This document shows positions 1 through 8,412 of a stretch of 64,000 nt of DNA, in pieces. Numbering within the stretch: position 1 is the stretch's first letter; the number at the start of each line of letters is the position of its first letter. The notes under the pieces are model-generated. The model was not told where the DNA came from, did no database searches, and was given only the letters and a program-made list of their open reading frames with translations. Source of the stretch: Lysinibacillus sp. JNUCC-52 (GTDB lineage Bacteria > Bacillota > Bacilli > Bacillales_A > Planococcaceae); assembly GCF_015999545.1 (NCBI RefSeq), contig NZ_CP065546.1, positions 868,001 to 932,000 of the forward strand, in the 5' to 3' direction. Made by a program: the position numbers and the translations under genes.

Positions 1-464
1 CAGCTATTAACACTGAACCACCTGTATGTTGGAAGGAACTATGGCGAGATGAGCTTTACATTATGGTGCCGATTGATCATCATCTTGCCAATCGGAAAAG
101 CATTACAATGAAGGAACTAGAAAATGAAAATTTTGTATTAATGAAAAAAGGCTATGCATTACGACGGACTGCGGATCGATTATTAAATGCTGCAGGCATT
201 AAGCCTAAAATTACTTATGAAGGAGATGAGGTCTCTACCGTTGCGGGATTTGTAGGGGCTGGCCTTGGCGTATCACTACTACCTGATGATGAAGATCTTA
301 ATCCAAATAAAGTCGTAAAAATTCATGTTGAAGATATGGTCTGTGAACGTATTATCGGAATGGCTTGGATTGAAAATCGTTACCTTTCACCTTCCGCTCG
401 ACAATTTCAGAAATTTGTCTTTGATTATTATGAAAAAATGGGACCTGCTAAAAACAACGACTAA
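1..464 (+). CDS. LysR-type transcriptional regulator, C-terminal part (gene cut by window edge)
   Basis: The reading frame is open from base 3, so the gene begins outside the window and only about 153 C-terminal residues are visible. They form the last two thirds of a periplasmic-binding-protein-like effector domain of LysR regulators. A segment at codons about 65-95 reads YEGDEVSTVAGFVGAGLGVSLLPDD, of which VAGFVGAGLGVSLLP is the typical hinge-strand motif. The helix-turn-helix half is missing. An internal ATG at 63 is unlikely to be a start because the LysR homology continues upstream of it. A strong terminator follows directly and the next gene is convergent, so this gene ends its transcript alone. 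Target genes cannot be inferred from here. Confidence 0.85.
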   Translation, partial: AINTEPPVCWKELWRDELYIMVPIDHHLANRKSITMKELENENFVLMKKGYALRRTADRLLNAAGIKPKITYEGDEVSTVAGFVGAGLGVSLLPDDEDLNPNKVVKIHVEDMVCERIIGMAWIENRYLSPSARQFQKFVFDYYEKMGPAKNND

Positions 465-500
465 AAGCGGAAGGATGCATTTATGCATTCTTCCGCTTTT
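463..500 (+). terminator. Intrinsic terminator after the LysR gene
   Basis: An 18-bp stem (463-480 with 483-500, one G-U pair) with a 2-nt loop begins inside the LysR stop codon region and ends in TTTT. Its A-rich left arm means it could also stop the convergent minus-strand DUF1835 transcript. Confidence 0.85.
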
Positions 501-537
501 AATTTATACTTGAAGAGTTATGATTGAAGGAAATTCA

Positions 538-1335
538 TTACTCCCCTATATATTTAATTTGATAAGAAAACATATCCGTGGTATCTCCGCTAATTTCAAA
601 AAGCCCTTGCCTTGCCATCGTAAAAATTCGATATTCTAAAAAGGCGTCGCTCATATAGTCCTCGTTTTTATTGATAGTTTGCCCAATGACAGTCGCTGGT
701 GAAAGCCAGAACTCCTTGTTTTTATCTTGTAAATCTTTTGCACATTCAATAATTGTTGCATCGTAAATATTCTCTTCTGCGTAAACAACACCATTTTGCC
801 AAACTCGCAATGTACTTGGGTTTTGCTTGAGTTCTTCCCATTCTTTAGCAAGTCGCTGACACTCTTCCAATGAAAAGCGCTTAGCGTCAGGTCGTAGTTT
901 CATAAGCATATCTGCTGATAATTCTCCTGTATGGTGAATGGACATATCTGGATGAATTCGCTTTAAAGCAACAGTTGCATCTATACCAAATACCATGCTG
1001 CATTTATTTATAAACTCACTCATAACATAGCGTAACCCAATTTCTTCATGTGTATTTTGGCTATACCAAATCCATACATCCATATCACAAGGAATACCTG
1101 CGATTGATCTCGTCCACATCTTATGAATGTCTTCGTATAATGCTCGTTCTTCTTTATCTCTAAAAATATTAGTATTTAACCATTGCTTTCGATTTTCCAA
1201 ACTTGTAAGTGGTCCAATCGAGAAAATATCATTGACACAAATGACCGACTCTTCTCGCTGTAAATGGTGTTGTCGTATCGCGTGTTTAATAGAACCTTGT
1301 GCAGATAAACTAAAGGTAATATGTAAAATTGCCAT
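538..1335 (-). CDS. DUF1835/DUF3658 domain protein of unknown function
   Basis: The 265-residue protein has the N-terminal DUF1835 pattern (MAILHITFSLSAQGSIKHAI, then VCVNDIFSIGPL) over roughly residues 1-125 and a DUF3658-like C-terminal half. The pair is a common Bacillales architecture without an established function. No signal peptide or membrane segment is visible. The ATG has a good AGGAGG ribosome binding site. The gene starts 14 bp after the lysE-type gene ends on the same strand, so the two are probably co-transcribed. The family assignment is from remembered motif pattern, not a search. Confidence 0.75.
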   Translation of the reverse strand: MAILHITFSLSAQGSIKHAIRQHHLQREESVICVNDIFSIGPLTSLENRKQWLNTNIFRDKEERALYEDIHKMWTRSIAGIPCDMDVWIWYSQNTHEEIGLRYVMSEFINKCSMVFGIDATVALKRIHPDMSIHHTGELSADMLMKLRPDAKRFSLEECQRLAKEWEELKQNPSTLRVWQNGVVYAEENIYDATIIECAKDLQDKNKEFWLSPATVIGQTINKNEDYMSDAFLEYRIFTMARQGLFEISGDTTDMFSYQIKYIGE

Positions 1336-1349
1336 ATAACCTCCTCCTT

Positions 1350-1973
1350 TTATTGTTTACTTAGTGCGATCTGTATACCGATAAAAGTAAATAGTATGCC
1401 TTGTACCATATTCAAACGTTTAGCGATTGCTGGCTTCCCTATAATGACTTTTCTAACTTTCCCCGCAAAAATACTAAATAACGAGAATAGAATGAGTGCC
1501 TGTACTAAAAATACAATACCCAAAATAAGCATTTGTAATGCCACATGGCCATGTATTGGGTTTACAAACTGTGGCAATAGTGCTAAGAAAAATAAAGAAA
1601 CCTTTGGATTTAAGACATTCATCAAAATGCCTTTACGATACAGCGAACCTAAAGCTTGAATATTTTGTTGATCCAATGTAAAAGGATCATCCTTTGCTCG
1701 AAATGATTGCCATGCTAAATATAGTAAATAGGCAGCGCCTGCAAATTTGACAATCGAAAAGATGACCGTCGATTGATAAATAATAGCTGAGATTCCTAAA
1801 ACTGCAGCTCCGATATGCACAAGTAAACCTGTACATAAGCCTAATGAAGTAGCAATGCCTGCCTTTTTATCTTGTGTAATGCTTTGTGCAAGGACAAATA
1901 AATTGTCTGGTCCTGGCATTAACGTTAAAATGATGGCTGCTCCTAAAAACGTCACTAACGTTGAAATTTCCAA
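1350..1973 (-). CDS. LysE/RhtB family amino-acid exporter
   Basis: The 207-residue integral membrane protein has the LysE/RhtB signature near the N terminus (residues about 14-30, LTLMPGPDNLFVLAQ), the following glycine-rich helix and a total of about six hydrophobic segments, the usual size for the family. Members export amino acids or related small metabolites across the cytoplasmic membrane; the substrate is not deducible. The start is a TTG codon (1971-1973) preceded by an AAGAAGGGG-type ribosome binding site about 5-6 nt upstream; no ATG is suitably placed. It is the first gene of a probable two-gene unit with the DUF1835 gene. Confidence 0.85.
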   Translation of the reverse strand: MEISTLVTFLGAAIILTLMPGPDNLFVLAQSITQDKKAGIATSLGLCTGLLVHIGAAVLGISAIIYQSTVIFSIVKFAGAAYLLYLAWQSFRAKDDPFTLDQQNIQALGSLYRKGILMNVLNPKVSLFFLALLPQFVNPIHGHVALQMLILGIVFLVQALILFSLFSIFAGKVRKVIIGKPAIAKRLNMVQGILFTFIGIQIALSKQ

Positions 1974-2215
1974 CTCTTCCCCTTCTTCCCACTGCTTATA
2001 AAAAAAAACATAATTAGAATGGTTTTATTTTCATTATACTACACGACACTCGCTACTTTAGTTGTGAGTTTATGACTATATATAGAATTTTTTACAAGAA
2101 AATTATTGTTTCGATTAATGCTCGTTCAAACAACATTTTCTTTGTTTATGCATTATAATGATAATAAACACTAGATATTCAGTTTACATTGCATTGGAAA
2201 AGAGGGGAGCCGACG

Positions 2216-2599
2216 ATGGCAGTAAGCGATATAGTTCAAGAATTTGAGGACGAGCAAGGGAATGTTTTTTATAAAATGAAAACACATGATGTCGACGTTC
2301 AAGCAATGCAATCTTCTGGTTTAGCACCAGTTCTTACGTATTGGCTTAGCGAAAAAGATATTACAGAGGATATCCGAAATTTACGTTTTAGCCCAAGACC
2401 CCCATCAAGTTATATACAAGATTATGATGCATTTCAGTCAATGCTCTATGCAAAAGAGCAACGTGCCATCAATCAACTCTATGAAAAAATGAGCATTAAG
2501 CCAAAAAATATGACAACAGGAAAACAATTATTATGGAGTTTCTTTGTTATGATTTTGGCGATGTTGCCTTTATTAGTTGCCATTTGGTGGTTTAAATAA
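2216..2599 (+). CDS. Small tail-anchored protein of unknown function
   Basis: I do not recognise this 127-residue protein. The body is acidic and hydrophilic, with a DYDAFQSMLYAKEQRAINQLYEK helical stretch around residues 75-97. The last 20 residues are strongly hydrophobic and end WWFK, suggesting a C-terminal membrane anchor with the bulk in the cytoplasm. The ATG at 2216 is chosen because AGAGGGGAG lies 6 nt upstream; an in-frame TTG at 2189 would precede that site. A TATAAT element at 2154-2159 could be its -10, though no good -35 is seen. It stands alone between the lysE operon (divergent) and proBA. Confidence 0.6.
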   Translation: MAVSDIVQEFEDEQGNVFYKMKTHDVDVQAMQSSGLAPVLTYWLSEKDITEDIRNLRFSPRPPSSYIQDYDAFQSMLYAKEQRAINQLYEKMSIKPKNMTTGKQLLWSFFVMILAMLPLLVAIWWFK

Positions 2600-2692
2600 C
2601 CGTTTTTAAATTATTAGGACATTCATTTTAATATGCGAGTGTTCTGATCTTCACCTTTTTGTCCTCATTTATACAGATTTTTTCTATTCAGC

Positions 2693-2722
2693 TTGACAGA
2701 CTCACAGAAGTAGTGCATTCTT
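2693..2722 (+). promoter_or_regulatory. Possible sigma-A promoter of the proBA leader
   Basis: TTGACA at 2693-2698 is a perfect -35 box. The best -10 match 17 nt later (CATTCT, with TG just upstream) is weak. The position, about 100 nt upstream of the T-box stem I, is plausible but somewhat far. Confidence 0.4.
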
Positions 2723-2799
2723 TATTCAATTACTAGTACGAACGAGTGCCGTTTTCATTATATATGGTACGGACCTCTGCACAAAAAACAATAAAAATA

Positions 2800-3032
2800 A
2801 AGCGAACGAAGACTAGTACGTAGAAACTAATTGCTAAGAGAGCGATGCCCACCGGCTGCAAGGCATTGTACAAAAAAGTCTACAGAACCTACTTCGTGAA
2901 ACGTCCTAGCAAAAACTAGGCGCAGTCTCAAGCGTTATGAGGAAAGTGGAATATCTCAAGATATTCAATGTAGGTGGTACCACGGAAAGCAACCTTTTCG
3001 TCCTAATTTTTTAGGATGAAAAGGTTTTTTTA
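2800..3032 (+). promoter_or_regulatory. T-box leader, proline specificity (CCU specifier), controlling proBA
   Basis: The T-box sequence AGGTGGTACCACGG is at 2972-2985. Stem I closes by pairing ACGAAG (2806-2811) with CTTCGT (2892-2897), and GTAGA (2820-2824) with TCTAC (2879-2883). The internal loop between these helices has AGTA on the 5' side (2815-2818) and GAA followed by CCT and A on the 3' side (2885-2891), the standard specifier-loop layout. The specifier is therefore CCU, proline, matching the downstream genes. A terminator hairpin (2991-3005 with 3012-3026) followed by a T run competes with the antiterminator. Uncharged tRNA-Pro is expected to allow read-through into proBA. Confidence 0.95.
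2991..3032 (+). terminator. T-box-regulated terminator upstream of proB
   Basis: A 15-bp stem (AACCTTTTCGTCCTA with its complement) is followed by seven T residues. It lies directly 3' of the T-box bases and is the regulated terminator of the leader. Confidence 0.9.
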
Positions 3033-3090
3033 TTGTTATTTCATGCTGTACAGCGGGTGAGACAACGAATGGTGAACTGGGGGAAATGGA

Positions 3091-4185
3091 ATGGAAAGAA
3101 AAAGAATCGTCGTAAAAATTGGCAGTAGCTCCTTAACAAATGCAAAAGGCGAAATTGACAAAGTACGCTTAATGGATCATGTGCAAGCTATTGCAGAATT
3201 AAAAAAATGTGGTCATGAAGTTTTGCTTGTTTCTTCAGGAGCTGTTGCAGCGGGTTTTAAACATTTGGGCTACCCTTCTCGTCCAGTAACAGTAAAAGGG
3301 AAACAAGCTGCCGCCGCAGTTGGCCAAAGTTTACTTATCCAAACGTACCATGCGCTATTTAGTATTTATGATATTACGCCTGCACAGATTTTACTTACAC
3401 GCACGGATTTTTCGAAAAAAGAACGCTACAAAAATGCCTATGCAACATTTGAGGAATTGTTAGAACGTTCGATGCTCCCAATTATAAATGAAAATGACAC
3501 TGTATCTGTTAGTGAGTTAACATTTGGCGATAATGATATGTTATCGGCACTTGTAAGTGGACTTGTCCATGCAGACCAGCTCATTATACTTACAGATATT
3601 AATGGCTTATACGACGCAAATCCCAATAAAAATCCGCTAGCTAAGCGCATTGATCGTTTAACCGAAGTGACTGATGAAATGCTTGGCTTTGCTGATGGTG
3701 CAGGCTCAAAAGTCGGAACAGGTGGAATGGAGTCTAAACTTTTGGCTGCGCGAGCAGCTTTAAATGCTGGTGTGAAGGTATTTATCGGCACTGGTGATGG
3801 TGCGCATAAACTTGTCGATATTATGAATGGTCATGGAGATGGGACATATGTTGAGCATGAGGCGCTCGCTATATTAACAAATAATAAACAGTGGATTGCA
3901 CTTACGGAAATTTCTGGTAAAATTTTTGTAGATAACGGTGCTGAAATTGCCTTGCTAGAGAACGGTAAAAGCTTGCTACCAGCTGGTGTCTACCGTGTTG
4001 AAGGAGACTTTGAACATGGTGATGTTGTAGAGGTTTATTGTGAAAATAGACTTCTTGGTCGTGGCGAAGTTTTATACTCCTCACTTGAGTTAGCACATGC
4101 AATGGGAAAACGGACCGATGAATTAACGAACTATCCAATAGAAGTTATTCATCGAGATAAATGGTTAAAAATACAAACGAATTAA
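3091..4185 (+). CDS. proB: Glutamate 5-kinase
   Basis: The 364-residue protein has the amino-acid kinase fold: KIGSSSLTN at residues 9-17 binds the phosphate, SSGAVAAG near 49-56 and ENDTVSV near 134-140 line the glutamate and magnesium sites. Residues about 275-360 form the C-terminal PUA domain usual in full-length ProB. It phosphorylates glutamate to gamma-glutamyl phosphate in the cytoplasm, the first step of proline synthesis. The ATG follows a GGGGGA site. proA starts 12 bp after its stop, and a proline-specific T-box leader precedes it, so expression should follow the charging level of tRNA-Pro. Confidence 0.97.
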   Translation: MERKRIVVKIGSSSLTNAKGEIDKVRLMDHVQAIAELKKCGHEVLLVSSGAVAAGFKHLGYPSRPVTVKGKQAAAAVGQSLLIQTYHALFSIYDITPAQILLTRTDFSKKERYKNAYATFEELLERSMLPIINENDTVSVSELTFGDNDMLSALVSGLVHADQLIILTDINGLYDANPNKNPLAKRIDRLTEVTDEMLGFADGAGSKVGTGGMESKLLAARAALNAGVKVFIGTGDGAHKLVDIMNGHGDGTYVEHEALAILTNNKQWIALTEISGKIFVDNGAEIALLENGKSLLPAGVYRVEGDFEHGDVVEVYCENRLLGRGEVLYSSLELAHAMGKRTDELTNYPIEVIHRDKWLKIQTN

Positions 4186-4197
4186 GGAGGAATAAAG

Positions 4198-5448
4198 ATG
4201 ACAAGTGAAGTATATCTAAAGGGACAACGCGCAAAGGCAGCAAGCTATGTATTAAATATTAAAACAACTTGCGAAAAAAATGATGCACTACTAAAAATTG
4301 CTGAGCAATTAATCAACGATCAGGATGTACTCATTGCAGAAAATTTAAAGGACTTAGCAAGTGGCAAAGAAAAAGGTATGCCCCCTTCTACCCTTGATCG
4401 CATTATGTTAAGCAAAGATCGTATTTCAGCAATGGCCGATGCTATTCGTTTACTTGTAACATTAAATGATCCCGTTGGCACAATCCTTGAGCGTATTGAT
4501 AAAGAAAACGGACTACTTATTGAAAAGCGTATGGTACCAATTGGCGTAATCGGCATGATTTATGAGGCGAGACCAAATGTAACTGTTGATGCTGCAACAT
4601 TATCGTTGAAAACTGGAAATGCCGTTATTTTACGAGGAAGTTCCTCTGCTAAATTTTCAAATATTGCGCTTGTGGCAAGTATTCACAAAGCGCTTGAAAA
4701 AACATCTATCCCTGTTGATGCAGTGCAACTAATTGAAGATACGAATCGTGAAACGGCAAAGGAATTATTCCATTTGAAAGAATACCTAGATGTATTAATT
4801 CCTCGTGGAGGCAAAGCCCTTATCGATTTAGTCGTTCGTGAAGCTTCAGTACCAGTGCTTGAAACAGGAGCTGGTAATTGCCATATTTATATTGACCAAA
4901 CTGCTGATTACATAAAAGCAGAGACAATTTGTCTGAATGCCAAAACACAACGTCCTTCTGTTTGTAACGCGGCTGAAAGCTTACTCATTCATCCTGACTG
5001 GTTTTGTGAACACGGTTCAAAGCTGTTAAATGCGATGCACGATGCTGGAGTGACAATTGTCGGTGATGCAACGGTTTGCCAAACCGTAAATTTCGCGCAG
5101 CTCGCTACAGAGGAAGACTTTGCAACGGAGTACTTAGATTTAAAAATAAGCGTTAAAGTTGTCGAAAACGTCTTTGAGGCTATTGAGCACATTAATCAAT
5201 ACGGTACAAACCACTCGGAAGCTATTATTACTGAAGATCAACTTGTAGCAGACACATTTTTAAATAATGTAGATGCCGCAGCCGTTTATCATAATGCATC
5301 TACTCGCTTTACAGATGGCTTTGAATTCGGCTATGGTGCCGAAATCGGTATTAGTACACAAAAATTACACGCACGGGGGCCAATGGGCTTACCAGCATTA
5401 ACATCTACAAAGTATTTTATCCATGGAAATGGGCAAATTCGTCAGTAA
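4198..5448 (+). CDS. proA: Gamma-glutamyl phosphate reductase
   Basis: The 416-residue protein has the aldehyde-dehydrogenase-like ProA fold with the catalytic cysteine at residue 256 in RPSVCNAAE, plus the family segments [11 protein letters not shown] (122-132) and PRGGKALI (202-209). It reduces gamma-glutamyl phosphate to glutamate semialdehyde with NADPH, after which the product cyclises to pyrroline-5-carboxylate. AAGGAGG sits 7 nt before the ATG. It is the second and last gene of the proBA operon, which ends in a hairpin at 5472-5497. The final enzyme ProC is not in this window. Confidence 0.97.
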   Translation: MTSEVYLKGQRAKAASYVLNIKTTCEKNDALLKIAEQLINDQDVLIAENLKDLASGKEKGMPPSTLDRIMLSKDRISAMADAIRLLVTLNDPVGTILERIDKENGLLIEKRMVPIGVIGMIYEARPNVTVDAATLSLKTGNAVILRGSSSAKFSNIALVASIHKALEKTSIPVDAVQLIEDTNRETAKELFHLKEYLDVLIPRGGKALIDLVVREASVPVLETGAGNCHIYIDQTADYIKAETICLNAKTQRPSVCNAAESLLIHPDWFCEHGSKLLNAMHDAGVTIVGDATVCQTVNFAQLATEEDFATEYLDLKISVKVVENVFEAIEHINQYGTNHSEAIITEDQLVADTFLNNVDAAAVYHNASTRFTDGFEFGYGAEIGISTQKLHARGPMGLPALTSTKYFIHGNGQIRQ

Positions 5449-5471
5449 CAATTAGTTACCAATATTACAAG

Positions 5472-5500
5472 CCGACAGTAAACTACACTGTCGGTTTCTT
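5472..5500 (+). terminator. Terminator of the proBA operon
   Basis: CCGACAGT (5472-5479) pairs with ACTGTCGG (5487-5494) around a 7-nt loop and is followed by TTTCTTT. Confidence 0.8.
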
Positions 5501-5561
5501 TACTAGCATAATCACTTAACAACCAGTAGCTATTGTATGTCTACTAGAAAGAAGGTTTGAT

Positions 5562-6437
5562 ATGAATATTTCTGCAGTAATAAAACTTACTGTATCGATG
5601 GCCATTTTCGGCTCCATCGGCTTTTTCACCATTCATACTGGTTTACCAGCTATAGAGCTAGTCTTTATCCGTTGTATTTGTGCTACTCTCTTCCTCGGCT
5701 TTTTGTGGCTAATGACAGGTGGCCATAAAACCGAAGTATGGGACAAAAAAGAAGTAGCACGCACACTACTATGCGGTGTCTTTATCGTATTGAATTGGGT
5801 ATTTTTATTTAAAGCATTTGAAGAAATGTCAATCTCCATTGCTATTTCAATTTATAATCTAGCACCGATTTTTGTGCTTATATTAGGAGCTCTGTTGTTA
5901 AAGGAAAAAATGACAGTACAAGCACTTGTCGCAACATTGACTTGTTTTATCGGAAGTATTTTTATCATCGGTCTACATAATTTTATTTCATTATCTGAAT
6001 TTATGCAGTCTGGCTTCGTTTGGGCGTTACTCTCTGCTCTCTTTTATGCATTTACAATGTTAACGAGCAGAACGATACAAAATTTAAGCTCCTATGCCCT
6101 TACGTTTATACAAACAACAGTTGGTATCGTCATGCTTTTACCTTTTGTGGATTTTTCACTATTTGAAGTGTTAACAACAACGAATTGGCTTTATATTTTA
6201 GGTACAGGTTTTATTCATACTGGATTCGTTTATTATTTATTTTTCGATAGTATCCGCAACCTTTCTACGATACTAGTGTCTGTTTTAGTATTCGTAGACC
6301 CTGTTGTAGCTATTTTATTAGATATGCTATTGCTGGATTTCATGCCGAGCATTATGCAAACTGTTGGCATTGTTTTAATATTTGGGGGAATTTTTTATAC
6401 GATTTACCTCCCAAAGCAAAAAGCTAAGTTATCGTAA
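5562..6437 (+). CDS. DMT superfamily (EamA) transporter
   Basis: The 291-residue protein has about ten hydrophobic segments arranged as two EamA repeats (residues about 5-140 and 150-285). Each repeat has the usual acidic and glycine-containing helix ends, such as APIFVLILGALLLKEKM near residues 102-118. Such carriers move metabolites or amino acids across the cytoplasmic membrane; the substrate is unknown. The ATG follows an AGAAAGAAGG site. The PfkB-type kinase gene starts 13 bp after its stop, so the two may be co-transcribed, though a functional link is not evident. Confidence 0.85.
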   Translation: MNISAVIKLTVSMAIFGSIGFFTIHTGLPAIELVFIRCICATLFLGFLWLMTGGHKTEVWDKKEVARTLLCGVFIVLNWVFLFKAFEEMSISIAISIYNLAPIFVLILGALLLKEKMTVQALVATLTCFIGSIFIIGLHNFISLSEFMQSGFVWALLSALFYAFTMLTSRTIQNLSSYALTFIQTTVGIVMLLPFVDFSLFEVLTTTNWLYILGTGFIHTGFVYYLFFDSIRNLSTILVSVLVFVDPVVAILLDMLLLDFMPSIMQTVGIVLIFGGIFYTIYLPKQKAKLS

Positions 6438-6450
6438 AAGGGGGTATTAT

Positions 6451-7413
6451 ATGCGTAAATTGTATACAATCGGTGAGCTGTTAATTGACTTTACCCCTAC
6501 TGAACAAAGTGACTCGCTTTGTTCAGTAGAACAATTCACAAAAAATGCTGGAGGGGCCCCTGCTAATGTAGCTGCGGTCTGCGCAAAATTGGGGCACCCC
6601 GCTGCCCTACTATCACAAGTAGGGAAAGATGCATTTGGTGACTTTTTAATCGATACCGTCAAACAAGCGGGCGTAAACATCCAATATATTGCGCAAACAA
6701 CTGAAGGTGAAACAAGCCTCGCCTTTGTATCTTTGTCAGCAGATGGTGACCGAGATTTTTTATTTTACCGCAGAAATGCCGCTGATTTACTATATCAACC
6801 AGAACAATTACCAGCTAATTTACTTACAGCAAAAGACATCCTCCATTTTTGCTCGGTGAACTTAGTGGACAGTCCGATGAAGCAAGCACATGAGGCTATC
6901 ATTGAGCAAGCACATCAAACAGGCTGTCTCGTTTCTTTTGATCCGAACGTACGACTCCCTCTTTGGCAAGACGCTGAATTATGTCAACAAACGATTTTAA
7001 ATTTTATTCCGCGCGCGCATATCGTAAAACTTTCTGACGAGGAACTATCATTTTTAACGCATCTAGACGATGAACAACATGCCGTTCAATCATTATTCCA
7101 AGGGAAGGTCCAAGTTATTTTTGTAACCCATGGTGCACAAGGCGCTAGTCTTTATACGAGGCAACAACATGTGAAAGCTGCTGCTGAGGTTGTGCAAGCA
7201 ATTGATACGACAGGTGCAGGCGATGCCTTTATCGGAGCCATCTTAAGTGTTTTATTGCAGAAAAACATAACAGCAGAGACAGTCGAAAACTTTTGCGAAA
7301 CGTTTGCTACGCCTCTCCTTACCTATGCGAATCATTATGCAGGTGCATCCACAACAAAACATGGTGCCATCGCATCTTTTCCAACGAAACATGATATTCC
7401 ATTATCGTTTTAA
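6451..7413 (+). CDS. PfkB family carbohydrate kinase, fructokinase-like
   Basis: The 320-residue protein carries both PfkB signatures: the glycine pair with GGAPANVA at residues 34-41, and DTTGAGDAFIGAIL at 252-265 with D258 as the catalytic base. The pattern GELLIDF at the N terminus and FDPNVRLPLW at 163-172 fits bacterial fructokinases that make fructose-6-phosphate, though 2-keto-3-deoxygluconate or other sugar kinases share these features. The ATG at 6451 is chosen for its AAGGGGG site; a longer in-frame extension to 6382 lies inside the transporter gene. No sugar hydrolase or PTS gene is adjacent, so the substrate remains open. Confidence 0.85.
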   Translation: MRKLYTIGELLIDFTPTEQSDSLCSVEQFTKNAGGAPANVAAVCAKLGHPAALLSQVGKDAFGDFLIDTVKQAGVNIQYIAQTTEGETSLAFVSLSADGDRDFLFYRRNAADLLYQPEQLPANLLTAKDILHFCSVNLVDSPMKQAHEAIIEQAHQTGCLVSFDPNVRLPLWQDAELCQQTILNFIPRAHIVKLSDEELSFLTHLDDEQHAVQSLFQGKVQVIFVTHGAQGASLYTRQQHVKAAAEVVQAIDTTGAGDAFIGAILSVLLQKNITAETVENFCETFATPLLTYANHYAGASTTKHGAIASFPTKHDIPLSF

Positions 7414-7419
7414 ATCAAA

Positions 7420-7456
7420 AAACTCCATTTTGAAATAATTCAAAATGGAGTTTGCT
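7420..7456 (+). terminator. Bidirectional terminator between the PfkB kinase and the Dabb gene
   Basis: A perfect 14-bp stem (7420-7433 with 7440-7453) with a 6-nt loop lies between convergent genes, with A-rich left and T-rich right flanks. Confidence 0.85.
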
Positions 7457-7459
7457 TTA

Positions 7460-7768
7460 TCAATTTTCTTCAAAATCCATACATATTCGATCAGTCATTA
7501 ATGAACCGACGAATTGGCTCACACGAACATGGTCAGGGTGAATTTGATATTGTTGCAAATGTTCTTCACTTTCAAATAGACTGTTTAATACTACTTGTCG
7601 ATTACTAGATGCTAATGGATTTGTGATAACATGTAATGAGATAATTCCACTAATTTTATCTGTTAGGCTTTCTAACTCTGTTTTGACGATTTGTGCATTT
7701 TGCGCTTGTTGCTCTTCGTTAAATTCATCTTTATGATTCCACATCACAATATGTCTAATCATGTACAT
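7460..7768 (-). CDS. Dabb (stress-responsive A/B barrel) domain protein
   Basis: The 102-residue protein matches the dimeric alpha/beta barrel family: it begins MIRHIVMWNHKDE, and ends with the HPDHVRVSQFVGSLMTDRICMDFE pattern in which the histidine and the final beta strand are conserved. The family includes stress-induced and cyclase-like proteins; most bacterial members have no known activity. An AGGAGGGG site lies upstream of ATGTACATG, so either the first or third codon could be the start. It is a single-gene unit. Confidence 0.8.
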   Translation of the reverse strand: MYMIRHIVMWNHKDEFNEEQQAQNAQIVKTELESLTDKISGIISLHVITNPLASSNRQVVLNSLFESEEHLQQYQIHPDHVRVSQFVGSLMTDRICMDFEEN

Positions 7769-7854
7769 ATCCCCTCCTACACATCTTTTTTAATAATCAT
7801 ATAGAGTCGTCTATTAAATTTCAATACTAGTAATTTTGACAATTTTTATTTTTT

Positions 7855-7881
7855 TGAACAATATTCGTAAATTTATACGTC
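7855..7881 (+). promoter_or_regulatory. Possible ECF-type autoregulatory promoter
   Basis: TGAACA (7855-7860) and CGTC (7878-7881) are separated by 17 nt, resembling promoters read by Bacillus ECF factors of the SigM/SigX kind. It lies 33 nt before the sigma factor start, as expected for autoregulation. Confidence 0.5.
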
Positions 7882-7914
7882 TAATCATTAAAAGACAAGT
7901 AAGGTGGTAGTTTT

Positions 7915-8412
7915 ATGGAGCAGCTAGTGGACGAATACGGTGAATACCTATTCCATCTAAGCTATTTATATGTGAAAGATCGGCAACTCGCTGAGGAAAT
8001 TACGCAGGATGTATTTTTTACATTTGCCATAAAGGGCGACGCTTTTCGCAAAGATGCATCATTGAAAACGTATTTAACAAGAATATTAATTAATCGCTGT
8101 CACGATGAATTACGCAAAATAAAGCGCAAAAACGTCCTGCAATTTTTAACACCCTTTTGGACGAACGAAAAATCTGCCGAACAGGAAGTCATGCGCCAAC
8201 AGCAATTTCTTTCGTTAAAACAAGAAGTAATGAAGTTACCGATTCACTATCGGGAAGTCATTATATTGTTTTATTACGAGGAATTTGAGGCATCGGAAAT
8301 AGCTGATTTGCTAAATCTTTCTCAAAACACAGTTCGCACGAGATTACGTAGAGGAAAAGAATTACTGAAATCAAAGTTATCGGCACATACGGAGGTGTTT
8401 ATCCATGAATGA
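7915..8412 (+). CDS. ECF sigma factor (sigma-70 family)
   Basis: The 165-residue protein has region 2 at residues about 3-70, including the -10 recognition segment LAEEITQDVFFTF, and region 4 at about 105-158 with the helix-turn-helix FEASEIADLLNLSQNTVRTRLRRGKELL. There is no region 1 or 3, typical for extracytoplasmic-function factors. The ATG follows TAAGGTGG. The next gene overlaps by 8 bp and encodes a one-span membrane protein, the usual sigma/anti-sigma pairing. The stimulus cannot be read from sequence. Confidence 0.93.
   Translation: MEQLVDEYGEYLFHLSYLYVKDRQLAEEITQDVFFTFAIKGDAFRKDASLKTYLTRILINRCHDELRKIKRKNVLQFLTPFWTNEKSAEQEVMRQQQFLSLKQEVMKLPIHYREVIILFYYEEFEASEIADLLNLSQNTVRTRLRRGKELLKSKLSAHTEVFIHE

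Noticed and set aside
3438-3791. Long antisense frames inside proB and many other genes
   Set aside because: They are shadows of strongly supported coding frames with no ribosome binding sites or homology.
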